Source of the DNA: an uncultured Serinicoccus sp.
GTDB taxonomy: Bacteria > Actinomycetota > Actinomycetes > Actinomycetales > Dermatophilaceae
Length of the DNA: 64,000 bases
Assembly (NCBI RefSeq): GCF_947487915.1
Contig: NZ_CANKYH010000001.1
Span: 1-64,000, forward strand
Direction of reading: 5' to 3'
Shown one piece after another: positions 52,540 through 61,833 of the stretch (position 1 is the first letter of the stretch; each line of letters starts with the position of its first letter). Below the pieces are notes generated by a model that was not told where the DNA came from, made no database searches, and worked only from the letters and a program-made list of their open reading frames with translations. The position numbers and the translations under genes are program-made.

Positions 52540-54584
52540 TGAGCGCCACCACCGAGCAGACCACCCCCACCCCGACCCCGCGCACCGGGCCGCCCGGCTC
52601 CCCGCCGGTGCGGATGCCCGTCTTCATCTCCTCCCTCGTCGGGGTGCTCATCTTCGCGATCTGGGCCATCGCCATGCCGGACCGCGCCTACGACATCATC
52701 TTCTCCGCCACCGAGTGGGTCGGCGGCGCGTTCGGGTGGTTCTACATCGCCCTGGGCACCGCCATCCTCGTCTTCGTCCTCTACCTCGGGATCTCCCGCT
52801 ACGGCACCCTGCGCCTCGGCCCGGCGCACTCCCGGCCCGAGTTCTCCACCTTCGCCTGGGCCTCGATGCTCTTCGCCGCCGGCATCGGCACCGACGTCAT
52901 GTTCTTCTCCGTCGTCGAGCCGGTGACCCAGTACATCTCCCCGCCGGTCATCGAGGGCGAGACCGTGCAGGCCGCCCGGGAGGCGACGGTCTGGACGCTG
53001 TTCCACTACGGCATCACCGGGTGGGGCATGTACGCGCTCATGGGCATGGCCCTGGCCTTCTTCGCCTACCGGCTGAACCTGCCGCTGGCCGTCCGCTCGG
53101 CCCTGGCCCCGGTCTTCGGCCGGCGCATCGAGGGCCCGCTGGGGCACGCCGTCGACACCGCCGCGGTCCTGGGGACCATCTTCGGTGTCGCCACCAGCCT
53201 GGGGATCGGCGTCGTCTTCCTCAACTTCGGCCTCGGCGAGCTGTTCGGCATCCGCCAGGGTCTGGCCGCCCAGATCGGCCTCGTCGTCCTCGCCATCACC
53301 ATCGCCGCGGTCTCGGCGACCACCGGCGTCGACAAGGGCATCCGCTTCCTCTCCCAGCTCAACGTCATCCTGGCCCTGGGCCTGGCCGCCTGGGTCCTCG
53401 TCACCGGCCGCACCCAGCTGCTCGTCGAGGGCGTGGTGATGAACGTCGGCGACTTCGTCGCGCGCTTCCCCACCATGACGATGGACACGATGGCCTACGA
53501 CGGGGCCAACGAGTGGATGAACCTGTGGACCCTCTTCTTCTGGGCCTGGTGGGTGGCCTGGGCGTCCTTCGTCGGGCTCTTCCTCGCCCGCATCTCGCGC
53601 GGCCGGACGATCCGGCAGTTCGTCGCGGGGACGATGGTCATCCCGTTCGCCTACATCGTCATGTGGGTCTCGATCTTCGGCAACGCGGCGCTGGCCCGGG
53701 TGCGCGGCGGCGACGCCGACTTCGCGGCCGCCGCGCAGGAGTACGACGGCCGCGGCTTCTTCATGCTGCTGCAGGACTACCCGGCCGCCGGGCTGCTCGT
53801 GCTCCTCGCCACGGCCGTCGGGCTGCTGTTCTACGTCACCTCCGCCGACTCCGGCGCCCTGGTCATGGGCAACCTGTGCTCCCAGCTGCGGGAGGTCCAG
53901 GAGGACTGCGCGCCCTGGCTGCGGATCGTCTGGGCGGCGACCACCGGCCTGCTCACCATCGCGGTGCTCTCCGTCGGCGGCATCTACGCGCTCCAGTACG
54001 CCACCGTCATCATGGGTCTGCCCTTCGCGGTCGTCCTCGTGCTCGTCATGTGGGGTCTGTGGACCGCGCTGCGCACCGAGCTGCGCCGCGTCGAGTCCGG
54101 CAACGGCACCCACTCCGTCCTGTATGCCGTGGGTGACGGCAAGAGCGACCGGGAGACCTGGAAGGCGCGGGTGGCCCGCGCGACCAACTTCGTCGACACC
54201 CAGGACGCCGAGGCATACCTGGAGAGCGTCGTGGACCCGGCGCTCACCGACGTCGCCGAGGAGCTGCGCACCCGCGGCGTCGAGGCGGACACCGACCGTG
54301 GCACCGCCCAGCCGGACGACCAGGACGCCGAGGGCGGCAGGTTCGTCGAGCTGCGGACCTCCGACGACGAGCACCCGTTCGTCTACCGGGTCAAGGTGTC
54401 CCTGCACCCGGTCCCGACCTACGGCGGGCGGATGATCGGCAACCGCGACCGCTACGCCCGGCTCGAGGTGCACCTGGCCGACGGCGGGCAAGACTACGAC
54501 GTCATGGGCTACAGCCGCCCGCAGGTGATCCACGACTGCCTGGACGCCTACGAGCGGCACCTGGACTTCCTGCGCAGCGTGTGA
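52539..54584 (+). CDS. betT: BCCT-family choline/betaine transporter (BetT-like)
   Basis: 681 aa. Twelve membrane segments, with the BCCT signature region FFWAWWVAWASFVGLFLARISRGRTIRQF (several Trp residues that bind the trimethylammonium group). The long C-terminal cytoplasmic tail of about 150 residues (VLYAVGDGKSDRETWKARV..., FVYRVKVSLHPVPTYGGRM) is like BetT regulatory tails. It imports choline to feed betA/betB. It is the last gene of the operon. Confidence 0.92.
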   Translation: MSATTEQTTPTPTPRTGPPGSPPVRMPVFISSLVGVLIFAIWAIAMPDRAYDIIFSATEWVGGAFGWFYIALGTAILVFVLYLGISRYGTLRLGPAHSRPEFSTFAWASMLFAAGIGTDVMFFSVVEPVTQYISPPVIEGETVQAAREATVWTLFHYGITGWGMYALMGMALAFFAYRLNLPLAVRSALAPVFGRRIEGPLGHAVDTAAVLGTIFGVATSLGIGVVFLNFGLGELFGIRQGLAAQIGLVVLAITIAAVSATTGVDKGIRFLSQLNVILALGLAAWVLVTGRTQLLVEGVVMNVGDFVARFPTMTMDTMAYDGANEWMNLWTLFFWAWWVAWASFVGLFLARISRGRTIRQFVAGTMVIPFAYIVMWVSIFGNAALARVRGGDADFAAAAQEYDGRGFFMLLQDYPAAGLLVLLATAVGLLFYVTSADSGALVMGNLCSQLREVQEDCAPWLRIVWAATTGLLTIAVLSVGGIYALQYATVIMGLPFAVVLVLVMWGLWTALRTELRRVESGNGTHSVLYAVGDGKSDRETWKARVARATNFVDTQDAEAYLESVVDPALTDVAEELRTRGVEADTDRGTAQPDDQDAEGGRFVELRTSDDEHPFVYRVKVSLHPVPTYGGRMIGNRDRYARLEVHLADGGQDYDVMGYSRPQVIHDCLDAYERHLDFLRSV

Positions 54585-54624
54585 GCCGTCGGCTGCGGCA
54601 CGCCGGCGCACTAGGCTGACTGGC

Positions 54625-57546
54625 GTGCCGCGAACGACCCTCGAGATCCCCTGGAGCCACCTGGAGACCTCGCTGGGCGAGCGGCTGGGCGGCAGCGCGG
54701 TCAGCCGCCGGCCGCTGGACCTGCACGCGCTGGCCCACGACGCCTCGCACTATCTCCTCACCCCGGAGCTCCTGGTCCGCCCGACCTCCGCGGACCAGGT
54801 GGCTGCGGTGCTGGCGGCCTGCGACGAGGTCGGCGCGCCGGTCACCTTCCGCTCCGGCGGTACGAGCCTGTCCGGGCAGGCGGTCACCGACGCGGTCCTG
54901 GTCGACACCCGCCGGCACTTCACCGACGTCGAGGTGCTGGACGGCGGCGCCCGGGTCCGGGTGCAGCCCGGCGTGACCGTCCGGGCGGTGAACGCCCGGC
55001 TCGCGCCCTACCACCGCAAGCTCGGGCCCGACCCGGCCAGCGAGGGCGCGTGCACCCTGGGCGGCGTCATCGCCAACAACTCCAGCGGGATGCACTGCGG
55101 CACCGAGCTCAACACCTACGCCACCCTGGAGTCGCTGACCGTCGTACTGCCCTCGGGCACGGTCATCGACTCGGCCGCGCCGGACGCCGAGGCCGAGCTG
55201 GCGGCCCGCGAGCCTGCGCTGGTCGCGGGGCTGCTCGCGCTGCGGCGCCGGGTGCTGGCCGACCCGGACTCGGTGGCGACGATCCGCCGGCTGTTCTCGA
55301 TGAAGAACACCATGGGCTACGGCATCAACGCCCTGCTCGACTACGACAGCCCGCTGGACATGCTCGTGCACCTCATGGTGGGCAGCGAGGGCACCCTAGG
55401 CTTCGTCGCCTCCGCCGTCCTGGCGACCGTGCCCGTCCACCCCGAGGTGGCGACCGGGCTCCTCGTCCTCGACACCATCGGCGCGGCCACCGGCTCGGTC
55501 CCCGACCTCGCCGGGACCGGTGTCGCGACGGCCGAGCTGCTCGACGCCGCGTCGCTGCGGGTGGCCCAGCAGGACCCCCGCTGCCCGCCGCAGATCGCCG
55601 CACTGGAGGTCGACGAGCACGCCGCGCTCCTCGTGGAGTGGCAGGGGGACAGCCCCGCCGAGCTGGACGCCACGCTGAGGTCGGCGGCCGCCACCCTCGA
55701 CCGGCTGGCGCTGACCACCCCGGCCAGGCTCACCCGCGACGCCCGCCAGCGGGCCGCGCTCTGGACGGTCCGCAAGGGCCTCTTCTCCGCGGTCGCCGGC
55801 GCCCGACCCGCCGGGACCAACGCCCTGCTCGAGGACGTCGTGGTCGGTGTCGACGTGCTCGGCGAGACCTGCGTCGCGTTGACCGAGCTGTTCGACACGC
55901 ACCGCTACGAGGACTCGGTCATCTTCGGGCACGCCCGCGACGGCAACGTCCACTTCCTGCTCAACGAGCGCTTCGACGACGTGGACGCGATGCGTCGCTA
56001 CGCCGACTTCACCGAGGACCTGGTCGACCTGGTGCTGGGCCAGGGCGGCTCGCTCAAGGCCGAGCACGGGACCGGCCGCATCATGGCACCCTTCGTCCGT
56101 CGGCAGTATGGCGACGAGCTGTACGCGGTGATGTGGGAGATCAAGCGGCTCCTCGACCCCCGGGGGCTGCTCAACCCCGCGGCCGTGCTCTCCGACGAGC
56201 CGACGTCATACCTGCGGGACCTCAAGCCCTCGCCGCCGGTCGAGGAGGAGGTCGACCGCTGCGTGGAGTGCGGCTACTGCGAGCCGGTCTGCCCCTCCAA
56301 GGACCTCACGCTCACCCCGCGCCAACGGATCGTGGTGCGCCGCGACATCCAGACCGCCCGCGCTGCCGGCGACCACGCGCTCGCCGACTCCCTCGAGCGC
56401 GACTACGACTACGACGGCATCCAGACCTGCGCGGTCGACGGGATGTGCCAGAGCGCCTGCCCGGTCCTCATCGACACCGGCGACCTGACGAGGCGGCTGC
56501 GCCGCGAGTCGACCGGCCGGCTGGCCGACGCGGCCTGGGCGGGGGCGGCCCGGGCGTGGGGCACGGTGGCACCCCTGGGCGGGCTGGCGCTGAGCGCGGC
56601 ACGGCTGGTGCCCTCCGGCGTGCCCGTGGCCGCCACCCGGCTGGTGCGCGCGGTCGCCGGTGCCGACGCCGTGCCGCTCTACGACGCCCGGCTGCCCGGC
56701 GGCGGCAGCCGGCGGCGCGAGCTGGCCCCCGCCTCCCCCGTGGCGGTGCTCTTCAGCACCTGCATCGGCGAGATGTTCGGCACCGAGCCCGGCGGGCACA
56801 CCGGTGAGCTCGGCGGCGGTGCGACCGGGGCGCTCGTCGAGCTGTGCGTGCGCGCGGACGTCCCGCTGCGCACGCCCGCCGGCATCGGCGGTCTGTGCTG
56901 CGGCACGCCGTGGAAGTCCAAGGGCCTGAGCAGCGGTTATGCCGTCATGGCCGACCGGGTGGTCCCCGCCCTGCGGGAGGCGACCGAGGAGGGCCGGCTC
57001 CCGGTGGTGGTCGAGGCGTCCTCCTGCGTGGAGGGGCTGGTGGTCATGCTGGCCGAGCACGCCCCGGACCTGCGGGTGGTGGACGCCGTGGACCTCGTGC
57101 GGGACACCGTGCTCCCCCGGCTCGACGTCCGCCGCACCGACCGCACGGTGGTGGTGCACCCCACGTGCTCCTCGGAGCGCTCCGGGAGCACCGAGGCCTT
57201 GGTCGACCTCGCGCGGGCGGTCTCGACCGACGTCGTGGTGCCCGTCTCCTGGGGGTGCTGCGCCTTCGCCGGCGACCGCGGCCTGCTGCACCCCGAGCTC
57301 ACCGCCTCGGCCACCGCCGCCGAGGCCGCCGAGGTCGCGGCCGTCGTCGCCCGGGTGACGTCTCCCGGTGCTGAGAACGCTTCGCTGAGCACCGCCGAGA
57401 ACCGCGCCGATCATCGGGTGGACCACTTCGCCGAGGAACCCGGCTTCGTCTCCTCCAACCGCACCTGCGAGATCGGGATGACCCGGGCCACCGGCCACCC
57501 GTACCGGCACGTGCTGGAGCTGCTCGCGGAGGCCAGCCGGGCGTGA
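54625..57546 (+). CDS. FAD-linked oxidase with Fe-S domain (D-lactate/glycolate dehydrogenase type)
   Basis: 973 aa from a GTG. Order: FAD-binding PCMH domain (about 45-230, GTSLSGQAVTDAVLVDT, ACTLGGVIANNSSGMHCG), FAD-oxidase C-terminal domain (about 255-535, VIFGHARDGNVHFLLNERFD, EHGTGRIMAPFVRR), a dicluster Fe-S region (CVECGYCEPVCPSKDL and CAVDGMCQSACPVLID), then CCG domains (GGLCCGTPWKSKG, WGCCAFAGDRG). This is the complete three-part architecture of Dld-II/GlcDF-type enzymes, which oxidise D-lactate or a related 2-hydroxy acid and pass electrons to quinone. It is 40 bp after betT; a shared transcript is possible. Confidence 0.9.
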   Translation: MPRTTLEIPWSHLETSLGERLGGSAVSRRPLDLHALAHDASHYLLTPELLVRPTSADQVAAVLAACDEVGAPVTFRSGGTSLSGQAVTDAVLVDTRRHFTDVEVLDGGARVRVQPGVTVRAVNARLAPYHRKLGPDPASEGACTLGGVIANNSSGMHCGTELNTYATLESLTVVLPSGTVIDSAAPDAEAELAAREPALVAGLLALRRRVLADPDSVATIRRLFSMKNTMGYGINALLDYDSPLDMLVHLMVGSEGTLGFVASAVLATVPVHPEVATGLLVLDTIGAATGSVPDLAGTGVATAELLDAASLRVAQQDPRCPPQIAALEVDEHAALLVEWQGDSPAELDATLRSAAATLDRLALTTPARLTRDARQRAALWTVRKGLFSAVAGARPAGTNALLEDVVVGVDVLGETCVALTELFDTHRYEDSVIFGHARDGNVHFLLNERFDDVDAMRRYADFTEDLVDLVLGQGGSLKAEHGTGRIMAPFVRRQYGDELYAVMWEIKRLLDPRGLLNPAAVLSDEPTSYLRDLKPSPPVEEEVDRCVECGYCEPVCPSKDLTLTPRQRIVVRRDIQTARAAGDHALADSLERDYDYDGIQTCAVDGMCQSACPVLIDTGDLTRRLRRESTGRLADAAWAGAARAWGTVAPLGGLALSAARLVPSGVPVAATRLVRAVAGADAVPLYDARLPGGGSRRRELAPASPVAVLFSTCIGEMFGTEPGGHTGELGGGATGALVELCVRADVPLRTPAGIGGLCCGTPWKSKGLSSGYAVMADRVVPALREATEEGRLPVVVEASSCVEGLVVMLAEHAPDLRVVDAVDLVRDTVLPRLDVRRTDRTVVVHPTCSSERSGSTEALVDLARAVSTDVVVPVSWGCCAFAGDRGLLHPELTASATAAEAAEVAAVVARVTSPGAENASLSTAENRADHRVDHFAEEPGFVSSNRTCEIGMTRATGHPYRHVLELLAEASRA

Positions 57547-57572
57547 CCCGCGACAACCACCCCACCGGGCGT

Positions 57573-57786
57573 CGTGAATGGTTGCGCCACCGCCCACCGA
57601 GCGTCGCGAACGGTTGCGCCACCGCCCACCGAGCGTCGCGAATGGTTGCGCCACCGCCCACCGAGCGTCGCGAATGGTTGCGCCACCGCCCACCGGGCGT
57701 CGCGAACGGTTGCCGGAGCCGACCCGGCGCAGCCATTCGCGACGCCCGGTCGGTTCAGAGACAACCATTCACGACGCTCGGTGGGT
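57573..57786. repeat. 32-bp direct-repeat array (four full units and a partial one) followed by two inverted copies
   Basis: Units begin at 57573, 57605, 57637 and 57669, each exactly 32 bp, and a partial fifth at 57701. The core is CGCGAATGGTTG followed by CGCCACCGCCCACCGAGCGT. Two inverted copies of the core follow at about 57730-57755 and 57762-57786. There are no unique spacers, so it is not CRISPR. The array fills the gap between the FAD oxidase and the DUF305 gene. It can fold into large stem-loops with the inverted copies. Confidence 0.9.
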
Positions 57787-57792
57787 AGAGAA

Positions 57793-57829
57793 GGCCGGGG
57801 CCGGACGGGCGATCTCCCCCGCCCCGGCC
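57793..57829. terminator. Long inverted repeat after the 32-bp array
   Basis: GGCCGGGGC at 57793-57801 pairs exactly with GCCCCGGCC at 57821-57829 across a 19-base loop. It is the first strong stem after the FAD-oxidase gene and could end its transcript before the DUF305 gene promoter. The remaining 57830-57965 stretch probably holds that promoter and the GGAGG ribosome site at about 57953. Confidence 0.45.
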
Positions 57830-57965
57830 GGCCGCGCCTGGGACCACCGACCGACCCCAGGGGCGGGCAAAGTTTGGCCCATGATTCGGTCAAGTCCGCC
57901 CGGTGACGCGGGGTCACCTGCCTAGGGTCGAAGGATCCCCGAGAAAACCACTGGAGGTGGCTGTC

Positions 57966-59963
57966 ATGGGCGACACCACGAACCGGACCAGACGTCTGCT
58001 GCGTACCGCGGCGACGGCGGTCCTCGCGACGACCCTGAGCGTCGCGTACCTCCCGGGAGCGGTCCAGGCCGACCCGGACGACATCGAGACCAGCGACAAC
58101 ATGACGCTGCTGAGCAACACCCCGAAGCAGGCGCCGCTGGAGGGCTTCAACTCCGACATCGCCTTCTGGGGTGACTACGCCTTCCAGGGCAACTACGACG
58201 GATTCCGGATCTGGGACATCTCCAAGCCCCGGGACCCCGAGCTCGTCACCCAGGTGCTGTGCCCCGGCGGCCAGGGCGACGTGTCCGTCTCCGAGGACGG
58301 CTCGCTGCTCTTCATGTCGGTGGACTCCCCCCGCTCCGATGACACCTGCTCCAGCACGTCCGGCAGCATCCTCAGCCCGGCCTCCTGGGAGGGCATGCGG
58401 ATCTTCGACATCTCCGACCTCGAGAGCCCGGACTACGTCAAGGCCGTGCGCACCGACTGCGGCTCGCACACCCACACCCTGATCCCGGGTGAGGACGAGG
58501 GCACGAACTACCTCTACGTCTCCTCCTACGGTCCCAACTCACGCTTCCCCAACTGCCAGCCGCCGCACGACGGCATCTCGGTCGTCGAGGTGCCCACGGA
58601 GGACCCGGCGTCGGCCGCGGTGGTCTCCGAGCCGGTCCTCTTCCCCGAGGGCGGCGGACCGGGCACGAGCGGCTGCCACGACATCACCGCATACCCCGAG
58701 CGTGACCTGGCCGCCGGCGCCTGCATGGGCGACGGCATCCTCATGGACATCTCCGACCCGGTGAACCCGGTCGTCACCGAGCAGGTGCAGGACTCCAACT
58801 TCGCCTTCTGGCACTCGGCCACCTTCAACGACGACGGCTCCAAGGTGGTCTTCACCGACGAGCTGGGCGGCGGCGGTGCGGCCACCTGCAACGAGGCGGT
58901 CGGGCCGAACCGCGGCGCCAACGCGATCTTCGACATCGCCTACGACGACACCGCGTCGCTGGACTTCCGCAGCTACTACAAGATCCCCCGCTACCAGGAG
59001 GACACGGAGAACTGCGTCGCGCACAACGGCTCCATCATCCCCGTCGTCAAGGGTGACGTGATGGTCCAGGCGTGGTACCAGGGCGGCGTCTCGGTGTTCG
59101 ACTTCACCGACTCCGACAACCCCGAGGAGATCGCCTACTTCGACCGTGGTCCGATCGACGACGACAACCTCGTCCTCGGTGGCTCCTGGTCGGCGTACTA
59201 CTACAACGGGTACATCTACTCCAGCGACATCACGCAGGGGCTGGACGTGCTCAAGGTGAGCGGCACCCGGGGTGACCGGCGGGTGAAGATGGACTTCCTC
59301 AACGCCCAGACGCAGTACGAGTCCACCCCGGGCCGCTCCGGCTCCCGCCCCGCGAGCGCCCCCGCGCTCGACGGCAAGGACGTCACCTCCGCGGTCGTCC
59401 CGGCCGCTCCGGGCGCCCGGGCGCAGGTCGTCCCGGCGCCGCAGGCCGAGCGCCTGGTCGCGCAGAGCCGTCACGACCTGGCGCACCAGTCCGCCGAGGC
59501 CGACACGATGTTCATGTCGATGATGGTCCCGCACCACTACCAGGCGATCCTCATGTCGCAGCTCGCCGAGGACCGGATGGCCGACCCGCAGCTCGCGGCG
59601 CTGGCCGACCGGATGCTCCTGGAGCAGGAGCTCGAGATCGACGTCATGCAGGGCTGGCAGGGCGCCCACGGCCACCCGGTCACCGACGAGGTGGCGGCCT
59701 ACGAGCAGATGGTCGCCGACCCCGCCATGCGTGAGCAGATGGGTATGGCCTCGCCGGAGCAGATGCAGCAGCTCGCCGAGGCGGAGGGCGCGGCCTTCGA
59801 CACCCTCTTCGTCGAGCTCATGGTGCCCCACCACGAGGGGGCCATCGACATGGCCGTGGACGAGATCATCCACGGCTCGGACGTCACCGTGCAGCAGCTG
59901 GCGACCGACATGATGGTCACCCAGGGCGTGCAGATCGACCAGATGCAGCGCCTGGTCGGCTGA
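57966..59963 (+). CDS. Secreted LVIVD-type beta-propeller fused to a DUF305 domain
   Basis: 665 aa; ATG after GGAGGTGG. A signal peptide (Tat-like RR in TRRLLRT; cleavage near GAVQA) is followed by LVIVD-type repeats (about 60-430: GYD-like FQGNYDGFRIWDISKP, MRIFDISDLESPDYVK, VSVFDFTDSDNPEEIAYF). A Pro/Ala linker then leads to a DUF305 domain (about 505-665) with two MVPHH motifs (FMSMMVPHHYQAI, ELMVPHHEGAIDMA). DUF305 is ferritin-like and linked to copper. A periplasmic metal-binding or surface role is inferred. Confidence 0.9.
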   Translation: MGDTTNRTRRLLRTAATAVLATTLSVAYLPGAVQADPDDIETSDNMTLLSNTPKQAPLEGFNSDIAFWGDYAFQGNYDGFRIWDISKPRDPELVTQVLCPGGQGDVSVSEDGSLLFMSVDSPRSDDTCSSTSGSILSPASWEGMRIFDISDLESPDYVKAVRTDCGSHTHTLIPGEDEGTNYLYVSSYGPNSRFPNCQPPHDGISVVEVPTEDPASAAVVSEPVLFPEGGGPGTSGCHDITAYPERDLAAGACMGDGILMDISDPVNPVVTEQVQDSNFAFWHSATFNDDGSKVVFTDELGGGGAATCNEAVGPNRGANAIFDIAYDDTASLDFRSYYKIPRYQEDTENCVAHNGSIIPVVKGDVMVQAWYQGGVSVFDFTDSDNPEEIAYFDRGPIDDDNLVLGGSWSAYYYNGYIYSSDITQGLDVLKVSGTRGDRRVKMDFLNAQTQYESTPGRSGSRPASAPALDGKDVTSAVVPAAPGARAQVVPAPQAERLVAQSRHDLAHQSAEADTMFMSMMVPHHYQAILMSQLAEDRMADPQLAALADRMLLEQELEIDVMQGWQGAHGHPVTDEVAAYEQMVADPAMREQMGMASPEQMQQLAEAEGAAFDTLFVELMVPHHEGAIDMAVDEIIHGSDVTVQQLATDMMVTQGVQIDQMQRLVG

Positions 59964-59970
59964 CGACGCG

Positions 59971-60008
59971 ACGAAGGGCCCGGCGCCGCGAGGCACCGGG
60001 CCCTTCGT
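59971..60008. terminator. Strong 13-bp hairpin terminator between convergent genes
   Basis: ACGAAGGGCCCGG at 59971-59983 pairs exactly with CCGGGCCCTTCGT at 59996-60008 across a 12-base loop. It lies 8 bp after the DUF305 stop and 31 bp before the stop of the minus-strand ThDP gene, so it can end both. It is the best terminator in the window. Confidence 0.85.
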
Positions 60009-60038
60009 GCTGTCGTGGGGTGGCCGGCCGCGGGGAGC

Positions 60039-61691
60039 TCAGCTGTTCACCCGGATGATCTCCTCCTGGTAGGGCGCGACGACCTCGCCGGACACCCGGC
60101 AGTCCAGCACGAGGAACCGCCGCGTCTCCGGCGGCTCGGCGGCCCAGGTCTCCAGCCGGTCGAGGTCGGCCAGGGTCTGCACCACGACCCCCTCGGCGCC
60201 GACACCGGCGGCCAGGGCGGCGAAGTCGACCTCAGGGATGAGCATGGGCGGCATCGCGAGGCCCTGCAGCCCGTACAGGTTGACCTCCGCACCGTAGGCG
60301 GCGTCGTTCCACACCACGGCCAGGCCCGACCCGCCGGCGACCCGCACCGCCGACTCCAGGTCGGACAGCGCCATGAGCCCGCCGCCGTCCCCCGTGGTCA
60401 GCACGACGGTCGACCCCGGTCGGGCCAGGGCCGCCCCGAGCACCGAGGGCCAGCCCAGCCCGATGGACTGAAAAGCCGTCCCCACCATGATCATCCGGTC
60501 CGGGGAGGCCACCGGCCAGTACATGTTGGCCCAGCCGATGAAGTGCCCGCCGTCGGAGACCACCACCCGGTCCTGCGGCAGCAGCTCCCCGATCCGGACG
60601 GCCACGGACCGCGGGTCCAGCCGACCGTCCGGTGCCAGCTCCTCCCCCGGGTCGTAGGCGCGCAGGTCGGCGACGGGCACGGTCTCGCGCCACCCGCCGG
60701 GCGCGTGGCCGAGCTCGGAGAGCCGCTCGGTGACCGCCCGCGCCACGATGGCCGCGTCGCCCTGGACGTAGCCCCCGACGTGGGGATGCGTGGCGGCCGG
60801 CGCGACGTCGACCTGGAGGACCCGGGTGCCTGGCGCGAACAGCTCGCCGAAGCGCATCGTGAACTGGTTGAGCGAGGCGCCGAAGACGACCGCGACGTCG
60901 GCCTCGCGGACGAGGTCCATCGCGCCCTCGGCACCCCAGCCGCCGGCCACCCCCAGGTCGTACTCCGCCCGCGGGAAGATGCTGCGCCCCAGCGAGGTGG
61001 TGGCGGTGACCGCACCCGCGGCATCGGCGAGCTCCCCCAACGCCTGCCCCGCGCCGGCCAGCCACGCCCCGCGCCCGGCGAGCAGCAGCGGCCGATGCGC
61101 CCCGGCCAGGGCGGTGGCGATGTCCGCGATGGAGCCGGCGGCGAAGTCGCCGACGGGCTCCCTGGGCGCCGGGGTGAGCGGGGCGGGCACCTCCGGCACC
61201 GGCCCGACCTCGAGCCGGGCCACGTCGTAGGGCACCGCCAGCACGGTCGGCACCCGGTAGGTCAGGGCGTGCTCGATGGCGATGATCGTCGTGGCGGCGG
61301 CATCGGTCCGCCCCACGGTGTAGGTGCGGGCGCCGACCGCGGACGCCAGCGCGATCTGGTCGACGTCCCAGGGTCGCGGGCCCGAGGTGGGCTCGTCCCC
61401 CACGACGAGCAGCAGCGGCACCTGCGCCTGCACGGCCTCGGCGAGCGCCGTGAGCGTGTTGGTGAACCCGGCACCGTAGGTGGAGGTGGCGGCGGCGATC
61501 CGCCCGCACGCCCGGTGGTGGGCATCCGCCGCCACCACTCCCCCGGCCTCGTGGCGGACCGCGGTGAACTGCACGTCGCTCGAGCGCTCGAGGGCGTCCA
61601 GGACGTGGGCGTTGCCGTTGCCCATGACCCCGAAGACGTGGTCGACGTGGCGGGCCAGGGTGAGGGCGACGTGGGCGGAGACGGTGGGCAC
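60039..61691 (-). CDS. Thiamine diphosphate-dependent enzyme (acetolactate synthase/decarboxylase superfamily)
   Basis: 550 aa from a GTG with AAGGAG upstream. PYR domain E48 (AVRHEAGG), the activating glutamate; a central domain at about 190-340 (RPLLLAGRGAWLAG); and a PP domain with the ThDP motif GDGGGLMALSDLESAVRVAG...NDAAYGAE, the GDG...N pair. It could be a 2-oxoacid decarboxylase or carboligase. It lies 142 bp after hpaI in the same direction, so it may act on a product of aromatic breakdown. Substrate unknown. Confidence 0.88.
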   Translation of the reverse strand: MPTVSAHVALTLARHVDHVFGVMGNGNAHVLDALERSSDVQFTAVRHEAGGVVAADAHHRACGRIAAATSTYGAGFTNTLTALAEAVQAQVPLLLVVGDEPTSGPRPWDVDQIALASAVGARTYTVGRTDAAATTIIAIEHALTYRVPTVLAVPYDVARLEVGPVPEVPAPLTPAPREPVGDFAAGSIADIATALAGAHRPLLLAGRGAWLAGAGQALGELADAAGAVTATTSLGRSIFPRAEYDLGVAGGWGAEGAMDLVREADVAVVFGASLNQFTMRFGELFAPGTRVLQVDVAPAATHPHVGGYVQGDAAIVARAVTERLSELGHAPGGWRETVPVADLRAYDPGEELAPDGRLDPRSVAVRIGELLPQDRVVVSDGGHFIGWANMYWPVASPDRMIMVGTAFQSIGLGWPSVLGAALARPGSTVVLTTGDGGGLMALSDLESAVRVAGGSGLAVVWNDAAYGAEVNLYGLQGLAMPPMLIPEVDFAALAAGVGAEGVVVQTLADLDRLETWAAEPPETRRFLVLDCRVSGEVVAPYQEEIIRVNS

Positions 61692-61762
61692 GCAGGTGCT
61701 CCTTCGCGAGAGACGGACGGGGGTCAGGCCGTATGTGTCTCGCGGGTGCGGCACGCCGCTGT

Positions 61763-61781
61763 GTGCTCCTTTTTCGAGCAC
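61763..61781. terminator. Hairpin with T-rich loop between hpaI and the ThDP gene
   Basis: GTGCTC and GAGCAC form a perfect six-pair stem with the loop CTTTTTC. It lies 52 bp after the hpaI stop on the minus strand. It may be a weak terminator or processing site separating the ThDP gene from the hpa genes. Confidence 0.4.
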
Positions 61782-61833
61782 CGACGGCGAAGCGCCGGAC
61801 GGCCCCGATCATACGCGGCCGACGCCGACCGCC

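Noticed and set aside
57573..57786. CRISPR array
   Set aside because: The 32-bp units are contiguous with no spacers, and no cas gene is nearby.
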